9,174 bases of DNA from an uncultured Oscillospiraceae bacterium (GTDB lineage Bacteria; Bacillota; Clostridia; Oscillospirales; Acutalibacteraceae), in contig USLV01000031.1 of assembly GCA_900555705.1 (NCBI GenBank), positions 1 through 9,174 on the forward strand, read 5' to 3'. Below are positions 1 through 5,811 of the stretch, piece after piece; the stretch's first letter is position 1, and each line of letters starts with the position of its first letter. Position numbers and translations under genes: made by a program. The notes beneath the pieces were generated by a model. That model ran no database searches, was not told where the DNA came from, and worked only from the letters and a program-made list of their open reading frames with translations.

Positions 1-860
1 CCCTGTGCAATTCCGGTCAGCAGTGCCAATACCACCAGTGAGAGGTTGGCGATTACACCGTAGGCAGCGACGCCGACGTTGCCGAGCAGGCCCAGGATGA
101 GACTGTTAAACACCAGCATGACGATCGCCGAGGAGAGTTCGGTCACCAGAGATGGGAATCCGAGGGAAAGGAGAGGGGGCAGCAGCCGACATAACCCGTG
201 TGTGCGGATCGGCCGGACGGCGTCCGGCCTTCCGCGCCAATGTGTCGAAAGCAGCAGCAGGCTGACGACCGGTGCGAGCCCGGTTGCGAGCACCGCGCCG
301 CCGATGCCCATCTTCAGCGGGAAGAGGAACAGATAGTCCAGCAGGATGTTCGCTATGCTGCCGGTCACCATCGCCAGCATGGATAATCGGGGATTGCCGT
401 CGTTACGGACGAAGCACAGCAGAATATCGTTCAGCAGAAAGGCCGGGGAAAACAACAAAATCACACGCAGATAGGTTTCGGTCATCGCAAAGACCGCCTG
501 ATCGGCGCCGAGCAGACGGGTGATGGCGGATGAAAACAGCAGACCGGTCAACGCGAAAAGAACGGCCAGCATTCCGCCGGCGCAGAGGGTAGCGGTAAAA
601 ACCGCGTTGGCGGACTGGACTTCACCGCGGCTGCGCAGAACAGCATAACGGATTGCGCCGCCCATCCCGAGCATCAGTCCGCAGCCATGCAGGATGCTGT
701 AGATCGGAATGGCCAGATTGAGAGCGGTTAATCCATCAGCCCCCAAGCGCCGCGAGACAAAAAAGGTGTCCGCCAGAATATAGCAGGACAGTCCCAGCAT
801 ACTCAGCATGCTCATGACCGAATAGCGAAAAAAATGCCGCCTGTTTGATGTATGATCCAT
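1..860 (-). CDS. MATE family efflux transporter, N-terminal 286 residues (3' end outside window)
   Basis: Translating the minus strand from the ATG at 860-858 gives an uninterrupted frame of 286 codons to the window edge, about two thirds of a usual 440-460-residue MATE protein. The start MDHTSNRRHFFRYSVMSML is followed by strongly hydrophobic segments, with phrases typical of the MepA-like branch: LGLSCYILADTFFVSRRLGA, DGLTALNLAIPIYS and LMLGMGGAIRYAVL (roughly residues 22-75). A second half-repeat begins near the edge (SLGFPSLVTELSSAIVMLVF). MATE proteins are inner-membrane exporters that expel cationic drugs or metabolites using a sodium or proton gradient; the substrate here cannot be told. 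An AAGGAGG ribosome binding site (870-876) lies 9 nt upstream of the ATG, which fixes the start. The gene is transcribed away from the FakA-like gene and its leader contains a terminator. Confidence 0.93.
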   Translation of the reverse strand, partial: MDHTSNRRHFFRYSVMSMLSMLGLSCYILADTFFVSRRLGADGLTALNLAIPIYSILHGCGLMLGMGGAIRYAVLRSRGEVQSANAVFTATLCAGGMLAVLFALTGLLFSSAITRLLGADQAVFAMTETYLRVILLFSPAFLLNDILLCFVRNDGNPRLSMLAMVTGSIANILLDYLFLFPLKMGIGGAVLATGLAPVVSLLLLSTHWRGRPDAVRPIRTHGLCRLLPPLLSLGFPSLVTELSSAIVMLVFNSLILGLLGNVGVAAYGVIANLSLVVLALLTGIAQ

Positions 861-890
861 AATCGCAAGCCTCCTTCCGAACAGCGGGAC

Positions 891-945
891 AAAAAAACGC
901 CGGCGCGCCCCATCTTCTATGGCCTGACGATGGGGAGTCCGACGT
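891..945 (-). terminator. Intrinsic terminator inside the MATE leader (candidate attenuator)
   Basis: On the minus strand the arm ACGTCGG (945-939) pairs with CCGGCGT (903-897) through one G-U wobble. Inside it CCCCATC (935-929) pairs perfectly with GATGGGG (914-908). The stem is followed directly by seven T (897-891). It lies between the promoter and the ribosome binding site of the MATE gene, so RNA polymerase must read through it to express the pump. An 8-nt segment just upstream of the ribosome binding site, GCTGTTCG (885-878), is complementary to CGAACAGC (987-980) near the start of the leader. The hairpin is seen directly; attenuation is inferred. Confidence 0.75.
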
Positions 946-1003
946 TGCTGTTCCTGCCCGGCGGTAGGAATGCTGTCCTGCTGTTCGATTGTGTTACCGC
1001 CGT

Positions 1004-1032
1004 ATCATAACACAGGGGAAGTGGATTGTCAA
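1004..1032 (-). promoter_or_regulatory. Sigma-A promoter of the MATE gene
   Basis: TTGACA (1032-1027), 17 nt, TATGAT (1009-1004) on the minus strand is a near-perfect housekeeping promoter. The expected start is near 996, leaving a leader of about 135 nt before the ATG. The -35 box is only 3 bp from the -35 box of the divergent promoter. Confidence 0.85.
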
Positions 1033-1035
1033 TGC

Positions 1036-1064
1036 TTGCGATTGCGGAAAAAATGGGCTATACT
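1036..1064 (+). promoter_or_regulatory. Sigma-A promoter of the FakA-like gene
   Basis: TTGCGA (1036-1041), 17 nt, TATACT (1059-1064). The predicted start near 1071 gives a leader of about 27 nt to the ATG at 1098. It is back to back with the MATE promoter. Confidence 0.7.
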
Positions 1065-1097
1065 AAGCATATCCTGTAGTATGAAAGGGGAAGAAAG

Positions 1098-1349
1098 ATG
1101 CTGGAATACCGGTTTGACACACAGCTGTTGATTGAAGGGGAGAACCTGTCGGAGGACGATATCCACGACTACATCACCGCACACATTGCGGGCGACTGCC
1201 TGATGGCGGTCGGAGACGAGGAACTGATCAAAATCCATTTTCATACCAATACCCCCTGGAAGGTACTGGAATATTGTGCCTCTCTCGGCGATATCCACGA
1301 CGTGGTGGTCGAGAATATGGAACGCCAGCAGAACGGCCTGCACGGCTGA
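1098..1349 (+). CDS. Stand-alone FakA/YloV-like domain protein (83 aa)
   Basis: This small protein resembles the part of the fatty-acid kinase FakA (YloV, DAK2-domain family) that follows its kinase domain. The recognisable stretch is LLIEGENLSEDDIHDYI (about residues 10-26), then VGDEELIKIHFHTNTPWKVL (about 38-57), then the LGDIHDVVVENMERQ type of ending. Full-length FakA is over 500 residues and has an N-terminal ATP-binding DAK2 domain, absent here, so kinase activity is not expected. Short proteins of this kind in clostridia tend to be labelled 'kinase to dihydroxyacetone kinase', which overstates what is present. The start is supported by AAGGGG (1085-1090) 7 nt before the ATG and by the promoter just upstream. 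It appears monocistronic. A role in binding a FakB-like partner or another regulator is possible but unproven. Confidence 0.8.
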   Translation: MLEYRFDTQLLIEGENLSEDDIHDYITAHIAGDCLMAVGDEELIKIHFHTNTPWKVLEYCASLGDIHDVVVENMERQQNGLHG

Positions 1350-1406
1350 GCGGCGGCGAACCTGCTGTTGATACGTCGTCTATTGAAAGAAAGCCCCCAT
1401 ACCATG

Positions 1407-1418
1407 TGAACCGCCCCA
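1407..1418 (+). repeat. Left terminal inverted repeat of the IS3-type element
   Basis: TGAACCGCCCCA, perfect complement of 1627-1638. The similarity of the two ends continues loosely inward (GGACAG on this side, CAGACAATAG on the other), as expected for IS3 ends. Confidence 0.8.
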
Positions 1419-1466
1419 ATATGTACGGACAGTACAAAAAAGCCCGTTGGTAGGAAATATAGAGTT

Positions 1467-1565
1467 TTAAGCAGAGTGGCGCAGCGTCAGCGGCGCCACT
1501 CCCGTTTTTAGCTGGATGCGCTCGTGGTTGTAGAAATAGATGAAGTCATCGATTTTTTCATACAA
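1467..1565 (-). pseudogene. IS3-family transposase (OrfB) C-terminal remnant
   Basis: The minus strand from 1565 to the TAA at 1469-1467 encodes 32 residues, including IDDFIYFYNHERIQ, LKTGVAPLTLR and the end HSA. This is the characteristic C-terminus of the DDE transposase of IS3/IS150-type elements. The catalytic acidic residues and the DNA-binding orfA are missing. Upstream of residue 1 the sequence changes abruptly into the 13-bp hairpin, marking the deletion junction near 1566. No protein is expected from it. Confidence 0.85.
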
Positions 1566-1567
1566 AT

Positions 1568-1602
1568 GCCCCCTGTGTAGTCTATTTTCCTACACAGGGG
1601 GC
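1568..1602. repeat. 13-bp perfect hairpin inside the IS3-type element
   Basis: GCCCCCTGTGTAG (1568-1580) and its exact complement (1590-1602) enclose a 9-nt loop, followed on the plus strand by GTTTTGTC. It lies at the element end where the transposase promoter would be. It may be a native part of the element that blocks transcription entering from outside, or part of the deletion junction. Confidence 0.8.
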
Positions 1603-1626
1603 GTTTTGTCTATTGTCTGTTTTTAC

Positions 1627-1638
1627 TGGGGCGGTTCA
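1627..1638 (-). repeat. Right terminal inverted repeat of the IS3-type element
   Basis: TGGGGCGGTTCA on the plus strand, exact complement of 1407-1418. Read on the minus strand this is the end from which the transposase gene would start. Confidence 0.8.
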
Positions 1639-1657
1639 TCGTGGCGGAGGGCTTTTT

Positions 1658-1867
1658 AAAAGACTATAAGAATGCTAAATGATTCCTTACAGAGAAAAGC
1701 GATTGATTCTTCTCTCTATCTGACGGCGAGTGGCTGGGCCATCTCTATTCCGCCGACGAGCACCAACCGGATCGTTCTTGTCTATTTAATAGAGCGAAAA
1801 TTAACAATTATATTAAAAATTATTTACATATTACCATATTTCGGCAAAAAATGCGAAAATTATCCCT
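1658..1867. other. Gene-free stretch between the IS3-type element and the glycoside hydrolase
   Basis: A 66-codon open frame (1672-1872) has no ribosome binding site and runs into the promoter region, so it is not called. The part at 1700-1770 is noticeably GC-richer than what follows and could be an eroded gene fragment, but no family is recognised in any frame. From about 1780 the sequence is strongly AT-rich, as expected upstream of a promoter. Confidence 0.5.
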
Positions 1868-1873
1868 TATAAT
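1868..1873 (+). promoter_or_regulatory. Candidate -10 box of the glycoside hydrolase gene
   Basis: TATAAT in an AT-rich tract, predicting a start near 1880 and a leader of about 50 nt. No good -35 box is found at 16-18 nt, which would fit a promoter that depends on an activator. Confidence 0.5.
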
Positions 1874-1880
1874 TTCTTTA

Positions 1881-1890
1881 GCACCGGTGC
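1881..1890. promoter_or_regulatory. GCACCGGTGC palindrome, candidate operator
   Basis: A perfect 10-bp palindrome, extended by matching TT and AA one base further out on each side, centred a few bases after the expected transcription start. Palindromes with a central CG at this position are typical of LacI-type operators that govern sugar-degradation genes. No LacI gene is in the window, so the assignment is inference. Confidence 0.35.
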
Positions 1891-1929
1891 AAAGGATTCC
1901 CAAAATTTAAAAAAGCAAGGAGTGTTCGT

Positions 1930-4900
1930 ATGTCCAGACTGGAAAGATTTGTTCGCAGTTCTCTGATCGCACTTATGTGTGTAGCATTGCTCTTGCCAAG
2001 TATTGGTGGCCTGTTACCGGTCGCGGCGGACGCGCCGGCAACGATCACGTTTGACAATCCCGTTACCTCCAGCGGCGGCATTACGCTTTTGCCCAACCAG
2101 GGAGACTGCCAAACCACCCTGTCCACCATGAGCGGGCAAGGCGTACTGGTGCTGGAGCAGTACGGGTATTTTTCCGTTACCAACACCGAGATTTTGAATG
2201 CTTCTGCCCTGACGATGACGATCACCTTCTATGATAACGATACCACTCCCATCAATCTGCAATACGGCAGCACCAGTGGGGCGTATCAGAATCGTAATAT
2301 CGACCGCTTCAACAGCGGCGAATTTGTCACCACCACCGTGCCGCTCACCGATGCGGATTTTGGCAACCGAACCCAAAACTACGGCGGCAAATTCCGCCTC
2401 AGCGGCGGCGTGTTGCGTAGCATTTCCATTACCACTGGTGTGACCGACGACACCAAACAGGCTCCGCCCACCTTCGCGGCACAGACCGACCTGAACAACA
2501 TGCTGAACAAGGGCATTGCCGGATATCAGGCCTGGTTCCGCGCCGGCACCAACGATTCCAAATGGGTGCATTGGGGCGGTAACGGTTCTTCCAATCCGCA
2601 GGCCGGTGCGCTGTCCTTTGAAATCTATCCTCATGTGGACGATTATCTTGATAACGGCGCCACCTTGTATCAAAGCGGGCTGGGCGATTTGGGTAACGGC
2701 GACAAGGCAATGCTGTTCAACTCCACCGACCCGGCAATCATCGACACCCATTTCAATTGGATGCAGCAGTACGATCTCGACGGCGTAGCGGTACAACGGT
2801 TTTATGGCGCTACCTCGGCAGCCAAAACCACCGCCCGCAATACGCTGCAGACGATTCAGGAAAAAGCCGAAAAATACAACCGCATTTTCTATGTGATGTA
2901 CGACTTTTCCGGCTGCGGCACTCGGGATGCGGCCTCATTTATCCGGGATATTCAGCTGGATTTCATCTACAACGTGGAGGACAAGGGCGTGGCCTCCTCT
3001 GCCAATTATGCCCATGCAGACAACAAACCGGTGGTATGCATGTGGGGCATCTCCGGCGATCCCAACAGCAACTATGTTTACGGGTCCACCGCTACCACAC
3101 TGATCCAGTGGTTCCAGTCCCGCGGGTATTATGTGATCGTGGGTACGCCGGATAACGGCTATACCGACCGCACCGGCACCAATCTCACCCCCTTCACCAC
3201 TGCGGATATGATCTCTCCATGGACAGTGGGCCGTTACAGTCAGAACGGCGCCGCCAACTGGCTGAACTATCAGGTGACAAAGGATCTGGCGTTCTGTAAT
3301 CAGCATGGGCTGGACTATCAGCCGGTGGTGTTTGCCGGTTTTGGCTGGACCAATATGGGCAACAACGGCAACATTAACGCCTTTCCCCACAACGCAGGCC
3401 AGTTCCTGTGGACACAGGCCCACCTGTTGAAGTCCATGGGAGTCAGCAACGTCTATTTCGCCATGTTTGACGAATACGATGAGGGTACCGCCATCATGAA
3501 AGGTGCGACGGATTATTTCGAGATCCCCACCGATCAGTATTTCCTCACCTATGCCGCCGATGGCTGGTGGCTGTCCAATGACTTCTATCTGCGGGCGGCC
3601 GGTGCGGCAATCGACATGATGCAGGGCAACACCCCGCTGCGAAGCACCATCGACATTCCTCACTCCCAGGGCCCGGTCTACTGGCGCAACAGCTTTGAAA
3701 CCCGCTCTACCACCTATTATCTGGATGGTGTACAGCATACCGGTGTGGGACAGCTGGATGTTTGTCTCAACAACCCGGCGCTGCTTGGCACCTCCGCTGT
3801 GACCCTCGCTACCAACGCCATTGTCGGCAACCGTGCCAGGAGTGGCCAGTCCGCCTTTAGGCTGAGTGGCACCGCCTCGGCCACAGGCACGGCGTATTAC
3901 AAGATCGCCGACACAGTGATCAACACTACTGCGCCGCTACAGCTCACCTACTGGCTGTATGCCGCCAATGCAAATGGCCGCGAGGTGTTTGTGGACTTGC
4001 TGTTCGCGGATGGCAGTAAACTCAGCGATGTAAACAGCAGCGTTGCCGCGACTCACGGCGCGGTGGGCGATTGGACAGAAGTAACCGTCAATCTGGGGAA
4101 CGTCGCCTCCGGCAAGACCATCAGCGGCGTGATCGTAGGCTACGCCGGCGGCAGCGGCAGTTTCGACGCCTATGTGGACGATATCTGCATTCAAAACGCT
4201 GTCTCCGGGGAATACCCCACCACCATCACCATGACGGAAGTGACAGCGGACACTGCCTTTGTGGATTATTCCACCGGCCAGTACAGCAACATCTCCACTT
4301 TTGTCTTTGGCGATAACGCGTCCAGCGGCTCCTATGTGTCTCTAAACGGCGTTGCCATGGCCAAGTTCAGCAATTATCTCTATCTTAACGTAAACGAAAG
4401 CTACATCGGTGCCAACGACAACGATGTGCTGGTGCGGATCACCTATTGGGATACCACTGCCGGTACCCCCATCAAGCTGCAATACAACAGCAACGATCCG
4501 GATGCGTATCCCTCGCAGAATTATACCGATTTTCTGGTGACGGGTACGGGGAGCAATGTACTGCGCACCGTGGACATTCCGCTCACCAACGCCTCCTTCC
4601 GCAATGCACAAAATGGCGGCTGTGACCTGCGAATCAGTTGTAACAACGGCGATTATCTCTATGTAACGCGGGTGGAGATCGTCAACACCGGAGCGGATGC
4701 TTTCATCACCTTTGATGCCACATCCAATACCGGCTACGGATTGACGCTGGTGGAAAACGGTGTGGGCGACTGCGGCTATACCGCTACCACCTACAACGGC
4801 ACTCCTGTGCGGCGCATCGACGATTACCTGTACGTCACTCTTACCGACACAGCCGTGCGCTCTGCCGCCCGGGTGGAGGTGAAGGTGGAGTATTATGATC

Positions 4901-5520
4901 TGGGCTCCAAACGTTTGAATCTGCAATATAACGCTACCACGGCACGGTATAAAAATGTATTTGTGGATACCGGCAACACCGGCGAGTTGCTCTCCCACAC
5001 CTTTGTGCTGAATGACGCTGCCTTTACCGGTTCACAAAACTACGGTGCAGACTTCCGCTTGTCCGGCGCGGGGTTGTATATCCGCAGCATCAAGGTGCGT
5101 ATACTGGACAGCGCCTCGGTACTGTTCGGTGACACCAATGTGGAAAACGGCCTCACGGTTGTGGCCAGCGGCACCGGTGACTGCGCCTACTCTTCTGTGA
5201 CGGTGGATGGCATCGCCCTCTGCCAGATCGACCAGTATCTCTATTGCACCGTTCAAAATGCGGCCGTGAAGAACGCGGCGGCTGTGACGCTCACTGTGAC
5301 CTACTATGACAACAGCAACGGCAACGTAACGCTGCAATACAGTGCCGATTCGGCCACCTATAAGAATGTCAGTGTGGCCAAAGGCAACACCGGTGAACTG
5401 AACACCGCTGTGTTCACTCTTACTGATGCGAACTTCCAAGGTAGGCAAAACTACGGAGCCGATTTCCGTCTCACCGGCGGCACATATGTGAAAAGCATCA
5501 TTATCACCCCCAATGCGTAA
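1930..5520 (+). CDS. Secreted multi-domain glycoside hydrolase, GH71/GH99-like
   Basis: AAGGAG (1917-1922) stands 7 nt before the ATG. Residues 1-33 are a signal peptide (basic start, hydrophobic core, likely cut after VAA). Residues 38-169 are a beta-rich module (X1). Residues about 190-575 form a barrel domain of the GH71/GH99-like group, with GYQAWFRAG, VHWGG, DTHFNWMQQYDLDGVAVQRF, DMISPWTVGRY, PVVFAGFGWTN and AMFDEYDEGTAIMK (511-524). In the last, E515 and E518 have the same i/i+3 spacing as the catalytic pair of GH99. Residues about 585-757 look like a jelly-roll carbohydrate-binding domain. Residues 785-919, 924-1059 and 1062-1193 are three more copies of the first module. No LPXTG, dockerin, SLH or membrane anchor is seen, so release from the cell is likely. 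The group includes endo-alpha-mannosidases and alpha-1,3-glucanases; the substrate is unknown. The gene stands alone, without transporter or regulator. Confidence 0.85.
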   Translation: MSRLERFVRSSLIALMCVALLLPSIGGLLPVAADAPATITFDNPVTSSGGITLLPNQGDCQTTLSTMSGQGVLVLEQYGYFSVTNTEILNASALTMTITFYDNDTTPINLQYGSTSGAYQNRNIDRFNSGEFVTTTVPLTDADFGNRTQNYGGKFRLSGGVLRSISITTGVTDDTKQAPPTFAAQTDLNNMLNKGIAGYQAWFRAGTNDSKWVHWGGNGSSNPQAGALSFEIYPHVDDYLDNGATLYQSGLGDLGNGDKAMLFNSTDPAIIDTHFNWMQQYDLDGVAVQRFYGATSAAKTTARNTLQTIQEKAEKYNRIFYVMYDFSGCGTRDAASFIRDIQLDFIYNVEDKGVASSANYAHADNKPVVCMWGISGDPNSNYVYGSTATTLIQWFQSRGYYVIVGTPDNGYTDRTGTNLTPFTTADMISPWTVGRYSQNGAANWLNYQVTKDLAFCNQHGLDYQPVVFAGFGWTNMGNNGNINAFPHNAGQFLWTQAHLLKSMGVSNVYFAMFDEYDEGTAIMKGATDYFEIPTDQYFLTYAADGWWLSNDFYLRAAGAAIDMMQGNTPLRSTIDIPHSQGPVYWRNSFETRSTTYYLDGVQHTGVGQLDVCLNNPALLGTSAVTLATNAIVGNRARSGQSAFRLSGTASATGTAYYKIADTVINTTAPLQLTYWLYAANANGREVFVDLLFADGSKLSDVNSSVAATHGAVGDWTEVTVNLGNVASGKTISGVIVGYAGGSGSFDAYVDDICIQNAVSGEYPTTITMTEVTADTAFVDYSTGQYSNISTFVFGDNASSGSYVSLNGVAMAKFSNYLYLNVNESYIGANDNDVLVRITYWDTTAGTPIKLQYNSNDPDAYPSQNYTDFLVTGTGSNVLRTVDIPLTNASFRNAQNGGCDLRISCNNGDYLYVTRVEIVNTGADAFITFDATSNTGYGLTLVENGVGDCGYTATTYNGTPVRRIDDYLYVTLTDTAVRSAARVEVKVEYYDLGSKRLNLQYNATTARYKNVFVDTGNTGELLSHTFVLNDAAFTGSQNYGADFRLSGAGLYIRSIKVRILDSASVLFGDTNVENGLTVVASGTGDCAYSSVTVDGIALCQIDQYLYCTVQNAAVKNAAAVTLTVTYYDNSNGNVTLQYSADSATYKNVSVAKGNTGELNTAVFTLTDANFQGRQNYGADFRLTGGTYVKSIIITPNA
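2041..2436 (+). repeat. Module X1 of the glycoside hydrolase (N-terminal copy)
   Basis: Residues 38-169. It shares with the C-terminal copies the order ITFD..., GITLL...GDC, YF-V, TITFYDND, INLQYG, then DADFGNRTQNYGGKFRLSGG and a closing RSISIT strand. It is separated from the other three by the catalytic and jelly-roll domains. Confidence 0.8.
4282..5508 (+). repeat. Three tandem copies (X2-X4) of the same module at the C-terminus
   Basis: Residues 785-919, 924-1059 and 1062-1193. X3 and X4 are closest: each has GLTLVENG or GLTVVASG, then GDC, YLY, YYD, LQY, YKNV, GNTGEL, and QNYGADFRL followed by an (R/K)SI strand. X2 is the most diverged (LQYNSND, QNGGCDLRIS). The ends are about 130 residues apart, as in a beta-sandwich. 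No named family is assigned here; a carbohydrate-binding role is inferred from position. Confidence 0.8.
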
Positions 5521-5546
5521 ACCGCAAGACACAGGATAACCGACTC

Positions 5547-5605
5547 CCAAAGACCGAGCAGGCAGGATGAAAATCCTGCCTGCTCGGTCTTTGGCAATTG
5601 TTTTT
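5547..5605 (+). terminator. Terminator of the glycoside hydrolase gene
   Basis: A 22-bp perfect stem (5547-5568 with 5573-5594) closed by the GNRA-type loop GAAA (5569-5572), followed by CAATTGTTTTTAT. It begins 26 nt after the TAA. The stem is longer than usual for an intrinsic terminator. Confidence 0.9.
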
Positions 5606-5625
5606 ATAAGAGTTCAAAAAATCAT

Positions 5626-5763
5626 CTACAGAATCATATGTGAAAATGCCAATCCGAAGACCACGAAAAGCCCTGATAAAACCGGATACATTGTTTTGTA
5701 TCCGTCTATTTGGATTTGCGCTGTAAAAAAGATTCCCACTACAAACGCGGGCAGCAAAATCAT
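5626..5763 (-). pseudogene. Short hydrophobic peptide frame, possible remnant of a membrane protein gene
   Basis: The minus strand encodes 45 residues starting MILLPAFVVGIFF and ending LSGLFVVFGLAFSHMIL. The two halves are hydrophobic enough to be transmembrane segments, joined by a polar stretch (QIDGYKT). There is no ribosome binding site before the ATG at 5763-5761, which lies right after a terminator T-tract. The frame stays open upstream to 5817 but there it reads through the terminator stem. It may be the surviving tail of a membrane protein gene whose front was lost, or chance. No family is recognised. Confidence 0.3.
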
Positions 5764-5764
5764 C

Positions 5765-5809
5765 AAAAGAAAAGCCTGCGGTGCGCGACCGCGACCTGCT
5801 TGCCGCAGG
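5765..5809 (-). terminator. Second terminator downstream of the tRNA locus
   Basis: CCTGCGG (5809-5803 on the minus strand) pairs with CCGCAGG (5781-5775), then a T-rich tail (TTTTCTTTT, 5773-5765). It begins two bases after the CCA-like end of the degenerate tRNA, the usual spacing for a tRNA terminator. Confidence 0.6.
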
Positions 5810-5811
5810 TA

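Larger units (their letters stand above)
1407..1638. mobile_element. Internally deleted IS3-family element (MITE-like, 232 bp)
   Basis: The element is bounded by perfect 12-bp inverted repeats, TGAACCGCCCCA at 1407-1418 and its complement at 1627-1638, with the TG...CA ends usual for IS3-family elements. Inside it, on the minus strand, are the last 32 residues of an IS3-type transposase and a 13-bp hairpin near the transposase-proximal end. Intact relatives are about 1.2-1.5 kb, so nearly the whole coding region is gone while both ends remain. Such a copy could move only if a full-length relative supplied transposase in trans. No 3-4-bp target duplication is visible at the flanks (ATG before, TCG after). 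Confidence 0.8.
1390..1657 (+). terminator. Terminator of the FakA-like gene, split by an IS3-type element
   Basis: AAAGCCC (1390-1396) is complementary to GGGCTTT (1649-1655), which runs into TTTTT (1653-1657). The two arms now lie on opposite sides of the 232-bp element at 1407-1638. With the element removed they would form a stem of about nine pairs with one bulge and a 15-nt loop, 40 nt after the stop codon, as expected for an intrinsic terminator. That the element entered the loop is inferred. Confidence 0.55.

Noticed and set aside
79..523. Three overlapping plus-strand frames of 62-85 codons
   Set aside because: They lie opposite the continuous MATE coding frame, have no ribosome binding sites and are arginine/proline-rich shadows.
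891..1003. Guanidine (ykkC) or other known riboswitch in the MATE leader
   Set aside because: No recognisable consensus motif was found; only a terminator and complementary segments are visible. An 8-bp pairing of CGGCGGTA with TACCGCCG was dropped as an antiterminator because its first arm (1002-995) lies largely upstream of the expected transcription start.
1672..1872. 66-residue plus-strand protein
   Set aside because: No ribosome binding site, low-complexity tail, and it runs through the AT-rich promoter region of the next gene.
2014..2796. 260-residue minus-strand frame (and similar ones at 2935-3738, 4342-4998, 5032-5550)
   Set aside because: All are antisense to the glycoside hydrolase, whose frame has a signal peptide, ribosome binding site and family motifs; the antisense products lack these.
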